The notes under the pieces were generated by a model. The model worked only from the letters and a program-made list of their open reading frames with translations. It did not search any database and had not been told where the DNA came from. From Deltaproteobacteria bacterium (GTDB lineage: Bacteria; Desulfobacterota; Binatia; Binatales; Binataceae): 64,000 nt of DNA. Below are positions 8,801 to 16,927 of this stretch, piece by piece (position 1 is the stretch's first letter; every line of letters begins with the position of its first letter). The stretch covers positions 1-64,000 of the forward strand of contig JAFAHS010000043.1 of the NCBI GenBank assembly GCA_019237115.1, in the 5' to 3' direction. Made by a program: the position numbers and the translations under genes.

Positions 8801-10396
8801 ATGACTCCTTCGTCCTGGTGGTCCGCCCGCAGCGCACGGGTCCTGTGCGCGACCATCGTGCTGATCATTGCGGTCTTGACCTTGCACGGGCTGGGTGCCA
8901 GCGACCTCTGTAGCGGCGATGAAGCGGTGGAGGCGGTGTTCGTGCAGCAGATGGTCGAGCATCACGAATTGCTGTTCCCCGTCGAGAACGGCAGGCAGCC
9001 GATGTACAAACCGCCGCTGTTTCACTGGACGGCAGCAGCGCTTTACCGGCTCGGTGGCCTTCATCGGGTGACGGTGCGCGGGGTGCGCTCGGTTTCGGCA
9101 GGCTACGCGATCGCGGGCGCGATCCTTACGATGGTTGCGGCCGCCGCACTGCTGGGTAGCGAGGGTGCGGTTTTGGCGGGGCTCGCGCTGGCGGGATCGT
9201 ATCAATACATCAGTCAGGGCCGAATCGCGCGGGTGGACATGACGCTGTGCTTCTTTGAAGCCCTGGCGGTGTTCGTGTGCGTGTGGTGGCTCCCGGAGCG
9301 GGGGACGGGCGCGCAGGATGCGCTTGAGCGGCGGCTGCGTTTGTACGTGCTCGCGGTGGTGATGGGACTGGCGGTGCTTTCCAAGGGTCCGGTCGGAGCG
9401 CTCGTGCCGGGCGCCGCGATGCTGGCTTTCATGTTGCACGAGCGGCGCTTTCGACAGCTGCTCGCGCTGCTGGAGCCGGGACCGCTCCTCACCGGCGCGA
9501 TGGTCGCGCTCAGCTGGTACGCGGCCTGCTACCTGGGCGGCCGGTTCGGATTCCTGAGCCGTCAGATCAGCAACGAGAATTTCGGAAGGTTTTTCGGATC
9601 GCTTGGCGCAATGTCGCCGCTCTACTACCTCAAACCGGTCTTCCTGAATTCTGCTCCGCTAAGCCTGTTGGCTCCCATCGCGGTCGGGGCTGCACTGTGG
9701 CCGCGCCACTCCACGGAGAAGCGGGATGACGTCACCGACCCGCGACCGGCAAGCCAGGCGACCAGTCGAGCCGACTCTGCGATGCGGCTGTTCGCGATCT
9801 TCTGGATCGTTACGATCTTGTTCTTTAATCTCGCCGCGTATAAACGGCGTGCCTACCTGCTACCTCTGTGGCCGGCCAACGCAATGCTGATCGCGTGGCT
9901 GCTTCTCCGGATCGCGCGCTTTCGCTGGGGGGTCGTTGCCAAATGGGCCTACGTCGCGACCTGCGCCGGGTTGATCGTTTTCAATTTTATCTACATTCCG
10001 CGCCGCGAGATGCGTGACTGCGCGGACAGTAGTTACCAACCGGCGGCCGCGGAGATTCTCCGGGTGGTGGGCAGAAACGACCCGCTCTACACGTTCGGCT
10101 TCGACGAGGAGCTGGCTCCGCTGCTCTTTTATCTCGACCGCGACGCACCGGCCTTGAAGGACAAGCTCGGCGATGCACCGCCGGGCTACGTGATCGTGCC
10201 ACTTACGGTTTGGAAGGCGCATCAGTCTGAAGCGCTCGACCTGACGCCGGTACTCACCAGCGAGCACGGGCAGCGCAAGGTCGTCCTGCTCCGCCGTGGG
10301 AAAACCTACGCCAGGAAAAACACGGCAATTGCACGAATGAAGGTGCCGCAGAGCGCCCGGGACGAAATTTTCTCAGTCGCTCAGACTTGCTTGTAG
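8801..10396 (+). CDS. GT39-family membrane glycosyltransferase (ArnT-like)
   Basis: Polytopic membrane protein of about 531 residues resembling the GT39/ArnT dolichyl- or undecaprenyl-phosphate-sugar transferases, which pass a sugar from a lipid carrier to lipid A, a protein or another acceptor on the periplasmic side. It has an N-terminal membrane segment, the acidic pair region SGDEAVEAVFVQQM in the first periplasmic loop, YKPPLFHW, about ten further hydrophobic segments and a soluble C-terminal part. The ATG at 8801 follows a G-rich ribosome-binding site and gives the family N-terminus; the frame is open from 8702. The 3' end overlaps the convergent tag gene by 16 bases. Acceptor and donor are unknown. 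Confidence 0.82.
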   Translation: MTPSSWWSARSARVLCATIVLIIAVLTLHGLGASDLCSGDEAVEAVFVQQMVEHHELLFPVENGRQPMYKPPLFHWTAAALYRLGGLHRVTVRGVRSVSAGYAIAGAILTMVAAAALLGSEGAVLAGLALAGSYQYISQGRIARVDMTLCFFEALAVFVCVWWLPERGTGAQDALERRLRLYVLAVVMGLAVLSKGPVGALVPGAAMLAFMLHERRFRQLLALLEPGPLLTGAMVALSWYAACYLGGRFGFLSRQISNENFGRFFGSLGAMSPLYYLKPVFLNSAPLSLLAPIAVGAALWPRHSTEKRDDVTDPRPASQATSRADSAMRLFAIFWIVTILFFNLAAYKRRAYLLPLWPANAMLIAWLLLRIARFRWGVVAKWAYVATCAGLIVFNFIYIPRREMRDCADSSYQPAAAEILRVVGRNDPLYTFGFDEELAPLLFYLDRDAPALKDKLGDAPPGYVIVPLTVWKAHQSEALDLTPVLTSEHGQRKVVLLRRGKTYARKNTAIARMKVPQSARDEIFSVAQTCL

Positions 10397-10953
10397 CGGA
10401 AGCAGTTGGTCATGTGGTCGTTGACCATCCCGACCGCCTGCATGAAGGCATAACAGATAGTGGTGCCGACGAAGCCGAAGCCCCGTTTGCGCAGGTCCTT
10501 GCTCAGCGCGTCGGATTCGGCGGTCGAGGCGGGCAGGTGGCTGCGCTCGCGCAGCGCGTTGCGCCTGGGCTTGCCGCCGACAAACTGCCATACGTAGGCA
10601 TCGAAGCTGCCGAATTCATCCTGCACCGCAAGGAACGCTTTTGCGTTGGCAATCGAGGAATCGATCTTCAGGCGATTGCGCACGATTCCCTCGTTGGTGA
10701 GCAGCCGGGCGACTTCGCGCTTGCCGTACTTTGCGACTTTGCGCGGATCAAACCCGTCATAGGCGGCGCGATAGTGCTCGCGCTTGCGGAGAATCGTGTC
10801 CCAGCTTAGGCCGGCCTGCGCACCCTCGAGAATCAGAAACTCGAACAGCTTGGTGTCATCGTGAGTCGGGACACCCCACTCGCGGTCGTGGTAGGCGATC
10901 TCGAGATCATTGTTGGCCCAGAAACACCGAGTTGGGGTTTTCACGCCAGGCAC
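10381..10953 (-). CDS. tag: DNA-3-methyladenine glycosylase I
   Basis: Base-excision repair enzyme that removes N3-methyladenine from alkylated DNA. The 190 residues match Tag in length and order: zinc ligands Cys10 and His22 near the N-terminus, EWGVPTHDD, ILEGAQAGLSWDTIL, and the C-terminal KRGFGFVGTTICYAFMQAVG. His180 and Cys184 complete the zinc site, spaced as in E. coli Tag. It is a single gene, convergent with the glycosyltransferase and overlapping its last 16 bases. Confidence 0.95.
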   Translation of the reverse strand: MPGVKTPTRCFWANNDLEIAYHDREWGVPTHDDTKLFEFLILEGAQAGLSWDTILRKREHYRAAYDGFDPRKVAKYGKREVARLLTNEGIVRNRLKIDSSIANAKAFLAVQDEFGSFDAYVWQFVGGKPRRNALRERSHLPASTAESDALSKDLRKRGFGFVGTTICYAFMQAVGMVNDHMTNCFRYKQV

Positions 10954-11034
10954 AATCTAGCGGTTTGCCAAAACAAAGACACCCCGCTGGTTGAACCGCG
11001 GTCCACGACGAACATTGTCGAGGAAAGGCTCAAG

Positions 11035-11775
11035 TCACTTCTTCCCGAGAAGATCAAGGTTCTGTGGAGCGAATCCGCAAAGAGCATAAGCGGGTTCCTC
11101 GAATGGCGAATGCAGCGCCACGCGCTGAATGGCGTCCAGCACTTTCACCCTGACCCCTGAAAAACCTGCCCTCTCGACAACCGCCGCCAGCGGCTCGACG
11201 CTAAAGTAGTGCCATCCCGGAAGGGCGGCGCGTATCTCCCTGGAATAAAATTCGTCGAAAAGGCCGGATCGTTCCGGGACCCCGCTGGCGTCAGGTTCGG
11301 GCTTGAACCAAAACCCATCGATCGCCACCACACGACCGCCCGGCTTCAGCAGCTTGCGCCAGTTGCGCAATGCTCTAACCGGATCACGTAACGTCCAGAT
11401 GAGGTGGCGGCTGACGACGGCCTCGAAACTTTTCTCCGGAAAGTCAGGCGCTACCGCATCGTCGTGCAGAAAGGTGACTTTGAGGCCCCTGCGATTGGCT
11501 TCGGCGCGCCCGACTTCAAGCATCGGCTCCGAGAGATCGATTGCCGTTACGCGATGGCCCAGCCGGGCCGCAATCAGCGCAACGAACCCCGTGCCGGTGG
11601 CAACGTCGAGAACGCTGCCGGGCGTGACAGGCAGAAGTTCCGTGGGGGCTTTGAGCCACTCAACATATTCATCCGTGTCGAGCGCGGGCACATTTCCGGG
11701 ATGCGCCTCATAGCCCGTGGCAATGCTGCTCCAGAATCCAGTGATCCGTTTCTGGATCTCGTTGTCGTCGATCAT
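11035..11775 (-). CDS. Class I SAM-dependent methyltransferase
   Basis: 246-residue Rossmann-fold methyltransferase of the UbiE/Methyltransf_11 type. Motif I is LDVATGTGFVALIAARLG, followed by the acidic AIDLSEPML and the motif that contains FEAVVSRHLIWTLRDP. The C-terminal part carries FDEFYSREIRAALPGW and a Trp/Phe-rich acceptor lid. The acceptor is unknown. The cupin gene lies 39 bases upstream on the same strand, so the two probably form an operon. Confidence 0.85.
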   Translation of the reverse strand: MIDDNEIQKRITGFWSSIATGYEAHPGNVPALDTDEYVEWLKAPTELLPVTPGSVLDVATGTGFVALIAARLGHRVTAIDLSEPMLEVGRAEANRRGLKVTFLHDDAVAPDFPEKSFEAVVSRHLIWTLRDPVRALRNWRKLLKPGGRVVAIDGFWFKPEPDASGVPERSGLFDEFYSREIRAALPGWHYFSVEPLAAVVERAGFSGVRVKVLDAIQRVALHSPFEEPAYALCGFAPQNLDLLGKK

Positions 11776-11814
11776 CGCGTTTTCCCGCCAAGTAGGCGGA
11801 CGCTCCGCCTAAGA

Positions 11815-12165
11815 TCACTCTCGCCTTGTGCTGCGCTCGTAGGAGCCACGCAGGTTTGGCCTCAAGGGGTAGTCCACAACAATTGCTTTACCTCGGGTGA
11901 GCGCCTTCACGGAGTGGCGGGTGTTCGGAGGGACGAGCGCAACGGCCCCCGGGCCGGCTACCTGGGCTTCATCTCCGATTCTTACTTCCAATCGTCCTTC
12001 GATGATGTTCCAGACTTCCTCATTCGGGTGCGAATGTTCGTGAATCGACGAACCAACTTCAAACTCGTAATGCCCGAAAGTCATGCTCTCCGAGTCAAAA
12101 TAGCGTCCCTTCCAGCCGGGAAGCCGTTCCACGACTCGCAACTCGCCGGTGTCAATGAATCCCAT
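11815..12165 (-). CDS. Small cupin-domain protein
   Basis: 116-residue single-domain cupin (double-stranded beta-helix). Cupin motif 1 is seen as IHEHSHPNEEVWNIIEG, giving two His and one Glu metal ligands. Motif 2 is seen as PGAVALVPPNTRHSV, with its His. These would hold one divalent metal. Members of this size are often enzymes or stress/ligand-binding proteins, and nothing here chooses between them. It lies upstream of the methyltransferase on the same strand. The 133 bases between it and parB hold no gene. Confidence 0.8.
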   Translation of the reverse strand: MGFIDTGELRVVERLPGWKGRYFDSESMTFGHYEFEVGSSIHEHSHPNEEVWNIIEGRLEVRIGDEAQVAGPGAVALVPPNTRHSVKALTRGKAIVVDYPLRPNLRGSYERSTRRE

Positions 12166-12298
12166 GTTCGGCTCTCCTGTTCGGCCGCCGGTGACGTGAT
12201 GGTCTGCAGGTATAAACCCTCGGACGTCCAGAAAAGTTACGGGCGCTCCGAGCGATCAGCAGTCCCGCTGCAAAATCAGCGCAGCGGAAGCAGGGGGT

Positions 12299-13195
12299 TC
12301 ACGCGTGCGTGGCGACTCCGCGCGATTCGCCCATCAGCGCCGAAGCAAGCGCGGTCAGGTCGTTTTCGTCGTAGTAGTCGAGCTCGACGCGCCCGGGGCT
12401 CTTTCCCCGCTTCCTGATGATTCTGACCTTGCGCTTGAGGGCGCGCTGCAATCCCTCCACGAGCGCATTCAGATTGGGGTCATCATGCGCAGGGCGCGGA
12501 GTGCCGGGGTTGCGCCTGCGCCGCTGCTCCTGGGCCAGCGCCTCCGCGCTGCGCGCGGTCAGGCCGCGCTCCAGGATAGCGCGCGCCGCGGCGATTTGTG
12601 CGTCGGCGGAGGCGAGAGCGAGCAGGGGACGCGCCTGACCGACGGTCAGCTTGCTGAGCGCGATCAGGTCGAGCACCGGCTCGGGCAGGTCCAGCAGCCG
12701 GACCGCGTTGCTCACGTAAGGCCTGCTCTTGCCGATGCGCGCCGCGATGTCGTCGTGGGTTTGACCGAAATCCTGGTTGAGGCGCTTAAGCGCCCGTCCT
12801 TCTTCGACCGGGTTGAGTTCCTCGCGAGCCAGGTTTTCGACCAGCGCCATCTCAAGCGCGCCGCGGTCGTCGAGTTCGCGCAACATGGCCGGCACGCGCT
12901 CCAATCCGACCAGCCGCGCGGCGCGCAAACGCCGCTCGCCGGCTATCAGCTGGTAGGGCTGCTGGCTGGAACCATCGGTGCCGGTCAGTCGCACGATCAG
13001 CGGTTCGATGATTCCCTGGCTCTTTATCGCCCGGGCAAGTTCCGCAAGGCGTTCCGGATCGAAGTGGGTGCGAGGCTGATACGGGCCTGGTGCAATTTCG
13101 TCCAGGCGCACCAAACTCACCTGGCCTGCCGGTGGTTGCGCGAGCGTGTTCTCGATCAGCGCGTCCAGTCCTCGTCCCAATGGTCGTCGCAGCAT
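12299..13195 (-). CDS. parB: Chromosome partitioning protein ParB
   Basis: 298-residue parS-binding CTPase clamp that loads onto the origin region and works with ParA to segregate it. The N-terminus starts RRPLGRGLDALI, as chromosomal ParB proteins do. The CTP-binding motifs are YQPRTHF and the GERRLRAARL box. They are followed by the ENLAREELNPVEEG region, the helix-turn-helix that reads parS (THDDIAARIGKSRPYVSNAVRL, given in part), and a C-terminal dimerisation domain. parA lies 28 bases upstream on the same strand. Two parS palindromes occur within 1.8 kb. Confidence 0.96.
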   Translation of the reverse strand: MLRRPLGRGLDALIENTLAQPPAGQVSLVRLDEIAPGPYQPRTHFDPERLAELARAIKSQGIIEPLIVRLTGTDGSSQQPYQLIAGERRLRAARLVGLERVPAMLRELDDRGALEMALVENLAREELNPVEEGRALKRLNQDFGQTHDDIAARIGKSRPYVSNAVRLLDLPEPVLDLIALSKLTVGQARPLLALASADAQIAAARAILERGLTARSAEALAQEQRRRRNPGTPRPAHDDPNLNALVEGLQRALKRKVRIIRKRGKSPGRVELDYYDENDLTALASALMGESRGVATHA

Positions 13196-13223
13196 CCGCC
13201 TTCCTCCTCCACCAGCGCGCCGA

Positions 13224-14030
13224 TCATCCGGGCGGGGCAGCCGTCCCCTCGCGCGCCATTATCTCGGTCGCCAGGCTCCGATATTTCTCGGCGCCCGCCG
13301 ACTTGCCCTCGTATTCGAGTACCGACAGGCCGTGGCTCGGACTTTCCGACAGCCGCACGCTGCGTGGAATAACGCTGGTGAAGACCTTGTCGGGAAAATG
13401 CCGACGCACCTCTCCCGCAATCTCATGCGAGAGCCGGTTGCGCGGATCAAACATGGTGAGCACCAGCCCTTCGATCTCGAGCGACGGCCTGAGTGCATTC
13501 TTGACCTTGCGGATCGTCGCCAGCAGCGAGCTGAGGCCCTCGAGCGCATAGTACTCGCACTGCATGGGGACCAGCACCGTGTCGGCGGCTACCAGGGCAT
13601 TGAGCGTGAGAATCCCGAGCGATGGGGGCGTATCAATTAGAACATAGTTATATTCTGATCCCAGCGACTGCAAGAGAGTGCGCAGCCGCTGCTCCCGCCC
13701 CTCTCGGGTCGCAAGTTCAATCTCGGCGCCCACGAGATCGCCGCCACCGGCCGCCAAAAACAGTCCGGCGCGGACCTCGCGAACGATCTCGCGCAACGGA
13801 ACCCCAACCACCAGCGCATCGTAGACCGTCCTTGCGTAGACCGTGCCCTGATCTCCGTCCCTAACGATCGTTAGGCCGGAGGTGGCGTTGCCCTGCGGAT
13901 CGAGATCGACCAGGAGAACCCGGCGGCCCGCCGCGGCCAGCGCGACCGCGAGATTGACCGCGGTAGTAGTCTTACCGACGCCGCCCTTCTGATTGGCTAT
14001 TGCGATGACCCGCCCCACACCAACCAACAC
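13224..14030 (-). CDS. parA: Chromosome partitioning ATPase ParA/Soj
   Basis: 268-residue ParA/MinD-type ATPase that binds DNA nonspecifically and forms the gradient moving ParB-parS complexes. The deviant Walker A motif KGGVGKTT lies at residues 15-22 of this start. Walker B and its neighbourhood are VLIDTPPSLGILT, preceded by LLVDLDPQGNATSG. It is the first gene of the parA-parB pair, read leftward. A parS palindrome lies 31 bases upstream of its start, so ParB occupancy could affect its promoter. A start at the internal GTG before GRVIAIANQ would also fit the family. Confidence 0.96.
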   Translation of the reverse strand: MLVGVGRVIAIANQKGGVGKTTTAVNLAVALAAAGRRVLLVDLDPQGNATSGLTIVRDGDQGTVYARTVYDALVVGVPLREIVREVRAGLFLAAGGGDLVGAEIELATREGREQRLRTLLQSLGSEYNYVLIDTPPSLGILTLNALVAADTVLVPMQCEYYALEGLSSLLATIRKVKNALRPSLEIEGLVLTMFDPRNRLSHEIAGEVRRHFPDKVFTSVIPRSVRLSESPSHGLSVLEYEGKSAGAEKYRSLATEIMAREGTAAPPG

Positions 14031-14060
14031 CTCATCAAGCGTCTCCAGGAAGACGCGCAG

Positions 14061-14074
14061 GTTTCACGTGAAAC
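14061..14074. promoter_or_regulatory. parS site 1, upstream of parA
   Basis: Perfect 14-base palindrome GTTTCACGTGAAAC, the core of the conserved bacterial chromosomal parS site. It is located just upstream of parA, the usual place for ParB loading sites near the replication origin. Confidence 0.95.
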
Positions 14075-14177
14075 GCTGCCAACTCTTGCTATTAAACTCC
14101 GCGCGAGGACAGAAATCAAAGCAGTGTGAAGGTTTCTGTACACAGACCGGAAAATTTGAAGAACCAGTCTCGGAGAA

Positions 14178-14208
14178 ACGAAGGCCGGAGGCCGGCGACG
14201 TCGTCGCC
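14178..14208 (-). terminator. Hairpin pair after rsmG stop codon
   Basis: Read on the minus strand just after the rsmG stop: a perfect 7-bp stem GGCGACG/CGTCGCC (14194-14208, one-base loop in plus-strand view), followed by a second GGCC-type hairpin. Only a weak T-rich run follows, so termination is likely but not certain. It would separate the mnmE-mnmG-rsmG unit from parAB. Confidence 0.45.
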
Positions 14209-14891
14209 TAAACAGATTTCTTTTGAACGGTCAGGAGGGAACGGCGCACGGCCTTAGCTCCACGACGCACGACATAGTCGTGCCGAACGAGGTTGCCCAG
14301 GCCCGCATTGCGAATACGGCCCACGCTGAAAGTCTGCTCGGGACCGACCCAGAGAATAGCGTGCCCTTGCGCGCCTAACGCCCGTTCGATGATCTCGAGG
14401 CCCGCCTCCCCGACGGCCCGGGCCGTGATTGCGTCAAATTCGGAGTCGACCGTTTCGGCGGAAAGACGGCCGACCCGGACCCTGACGTTGGTGAGGCCCA
14501 TAGCAACCGCCGCCATCGACAGGAACGCTGCGCGCCTGCGACGAGTCTCGGCAAGGGTGAAGTCGCCCGCAACGGCGGCGGCCAGGATCAGTCCGGGAAA
14601 GCCCGCCCCACTACCTAGATCCAAAACTCTAGCTCCCTCGCGCAGAGAGGCGGGGCAGAGATTGAGGGCAAGCGGCGCGAGACTGTCGACGATGTGGAAT
14701 GCGACCTCGACCGGGTCCCCCGGATGAGCCGTCAGGTTGGTACGAGCGCCCCAGAGATGCAACACGTCTGCGAAGTGTTCGATCCGTCCCAGGAAGTCGC
14801 TGCCGAGACCGCTTTGCGCAACCTCGGGAGAGTGCTCCAGGATCTGACGTACTTGCGTGGAAAGAGGATTGGACGTCTCGCGACGTTTCAC
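14208..14891 (-). CDS. rsmG: 16S rRNA (guanine527-N7)-methyltransferase
   Basis: 227-residue RsmG (GidB), which methylates G527 of 16S rRNA using SAM. Family marks are LHLWGARTNLTA, HIVDSLA, the SAM motif VLDLGSGAGFPGLILA and DAITARAVG. The start is a GTG at 14891 that lies inside a parS palindrome (14885-14898), so the ribosome start and a ParB site share the same bases. It lies 27 bases downstream of mnmG and belongs to the mnmE-mnmG-rsmG-parA-parB order common near bacterial origins. Confidence 0.95.
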   Translation of the reverse strand: MKRRETSNPLSTQVRQILEHSPEVAQSGLGSDFLGRIEHFADVLHLWGARTNLTAHPGDPVEVAFHIVDSLAPLALNLCPASLREGARVLDLGSGAGFPGLILAAAVAGDFTLAETRRRRAAFLSMAAVAMGLTNVRVRVGRLSAETVDSEFDAITARAVGEAGLEIIERALGAQGHAILWVGPEQTFSVGRIRNAGLGNLVRHDYVVRRGAKAVRRSLLTVQKKSV

Positions 14892-14898
14892 GTGAAAC
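14885..14898. promoter_or_regulatory. parS site 2, overlapping the rsmG start codon
   Basis: Second perfect GTTTCACGTGAAAC palindrome. It covers the GTG start codon of rsmG (14891-14889 on the minus strand) and the end of the mnmG-rsmG spacer. The extended form, ACGTTTCACGTGAAACGT, is also symmetric. Confidence 0.95.
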
Positions 14899-14918
14899 GT
14901 GCCCGGGCAGCGGCAAGC

Positions 14919-16793
14919 TCAATCGGTGGTGGCTCGTGCGCGACCGGCCTTGATATGGACCGCAAGGATCGATACCGCAGCCGGGGTAATTCCGGGCATC
15001 CGGGCGGCCTGGCCGAGCGAGTGAGGTCGCGATGCTGACAGGCGCTCGCGAACCTCGGTCGAAAGTCCGCGGACGCGATGGAAGTCCAGCCAGTCGGGAA
15101 TGGCGGTCTCCTCCAGACGCCGAAATCGCTCGATCGCTTCGCTCTGCCGCTGCACATAGCCGTGGTATTTGATATCGATTTCCAGCTCCGCCGCCTCGTC
15201 GAGATCGAGCGGCTCCGCCAGAGACGCCATCTCAAGCACGTCACCATATGACAACTCCGGACGCTTCAGCATCTCCAGCGCCCGGGTGGATTGAGAAATC
15301 GGTGCCGACTCGCGCTCGGCCAGCTGCGCGTTCACGTTTTGGTTCGCGGGAATCAGCGTTGCACGCAGTCGCGCAATTTCGGCCGCAACCCGCATGGTCT
15401 TGTTTCGAACGCGCTGGCCGGCTCGGGCATCCAGCAGACCAAGCCGTTCCCCAATCGGCCCAAGCCGGCGGTCGGCGTTGTCTTCGCGCAGGATGAGCCG
15501 ATATTCCGCCCGCGAGGTGAACATCCGGTACGGTTCGCCGCCGATTCCTCTCGTGACGAGGTCGTCGATCATCACGCCGATGTATGCCTCATCGCGCCGG
15601 AGAATCAAAGGCGGCTGGCCCCTCACCCGAAGAACGGCGTTGATGCCGGCGACCAGGCCCTGCGCGCCCGCCTCTTCGTAGCCGGTGGTTCCGTTTAGCT
15701 GACCCGCAAAGAACAGGCCGTGAACCAGTCGGGTTTCCAGGCTTGGAAACAGCTGCGTCGGATCCGAAAAATCGTATTCAATCGCATAGCCGGGACGCAT
15801 GATCTCTGCTCGCTCGAGTCCCTCGATGGACCGTACCATCGCGACCTGGACGTCGAGCGGCAGGCTCGTTGAGAGTCCATTTGGGTAGATCTCGACCGTG
15901 TCGCGCCCTTCCGGTTCAAGGAAGATCTGATGGCTCGCCTTGTCGCTGAAGCGCATCACCTTGTCCTCCACCGAGGGGCAGTAGCGGGGTCCACGGCTTT
16001 GAATCAGCCCGGAATACATCGGCGAGCGATCGATGCCGCTGCGGATGATCTCGTGCGTGCGCTGGTTGGTCCGTGTGAGGTGACACGGAATCTGGGACTG
16101 TGAGATCTGTTTGGTGCGAAACGAAAACGTGGGCGGAGGTTCGTCCCCGGTCTGTACTTCCAGTTCGCCGTAGTCGATGGTTCGCGAATCGAGGCGTGGG
16201 CAGGTTCCGGTCTTGAGCCGCCCGATTCGGAAGCCAAGTTTCGCTAAATCTTCGCTTAGACCCATCGCGGCGAAGTCGCCAGCGCGACCCGCCGCATAGT
16301 TCTTGAGCCCGACATGGACCAGACCCCTAAGAAATGTCCCGGTCGTCAGGATCACCGTCTCGGCTTCGAAGATTTCCCCGATTTGAGTTTCAACCCCGCA
16401 GATGCGGCCGTTCTCGACCATGACCCGCTCGACGCTGCCCTGACGCACCGCCAGGTTCGCGGCGGTCTCAAGGACGCGCTTGCTGCGCGAGCGATATGCC
16501 GCCTTGTCGGCCTGCGCGCGACGGGCGCGAACCGCGGGACCCTTGCGCGTGTTAAGAAACCGGAACTGGATTCCAGTTTCATCGATCGCCAGGCCCATCT
16601 CACCGCCCAGCGCATCCATCTCGCGCACCAGGTGGCCCTTACCGATGCCGCCGATCGCGGGATTGCAGGACATCTGTCCGACGTGGTCGAGATTGAGTGT
16701 CAGCATCAGGGTCTTGGCGCCCATCCGCGCTGCGGCAAGCGAGGCCTCGATCCCGGCGTGCCCGGCGCCGACCACGATGACGTCGTACTTCAT
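14919..16793 (-). CDS. mnmG: tRNA uridine-34 5-carboxymethylaminomethyl synthesis enzyme MnmG
   Basis: FAD-dependent partner of MnmE that installs the carboxymethylaminomethyl group on U34 of certain tRNAs. From the ATG at 16793 the protein is 624 residues. It begins MKYDVIVVGAGHAGIEAS, the dinucleotide-binding site, then has GQMSCNPAIGGIGKGHLVRE, TGTFLRGLVHVG, TGYEEAGAQGLVAGINA and RAEYRLILREDNAD. The frame is open to 16898, but only the chosen start gives the family N-terminus. It sits 135 bases downstream of mnmE and 27 bases before rsmG. Confidence 0.96.
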   Translation of the reverse strand: MKYDVIVVGAGHAGIEASLAAARMGAKTLMLTLNLDHVGQMSCNPAIGGIGKGHLVREMDALGGEMGLAIDETGIQFRFLNTRKGPAVRARRAQADKAAYRSRSKRVLETAANLAVRQGSVERVMVENGRICGVETQIGEIFEAETVILTTGTFLRGLVHVGLKNYAAGRAGDFAAMGLSEDLAKLGFRIGRLKTGTCPRLDSRTIDYGELEVQTGDEPPPTFSFRTKQISQSQIPCHLTRTNQRTHEIIRSGIDRSPMYSGLIQSRGPRYCPSVEDKVMRFSDKASHQIFLEPEGRDTVEIYPNGLSTSLPLDVQVAMVRSIEGLERAEIMRPGYAIEYDFSDPTQLFPSLETRLVHGLFFAGQLNGTTGYEEAGAQGLVAGINAVLRVRGQPPLILRRDEAYIGVMIDDLVTRGIGGEPYRMFTSRAEYRLILREDNADRRLGPIGERLGLLDARAGQRVRNKTMRVAAEIARLRATLIPANQNVNAQLAERESAPISQSTRALEMLKRPELSYGDVLEMASLAEPLDLDEAAELEIDIKYHGYVQRQSEAIERFRRLEETAIPDWLDFHRVRGLSTEVRERLSASRPHSLGQAARMPGITPAAVSILAVHIKAGRARATTD

Positions 16794-16927
16794 GGTTGAG
16801 AGCGAGATTATCGCGCCGGGAAAGGGTGAAGCAAAGCAGGGGAAACTTAGATCACCAAGGGGGATCCCACTGGGGTGGCCGCAGCAGTTCTGCGGCAACC
16901 AAGCGCTACGGAGCGCTACGGGGTCAG

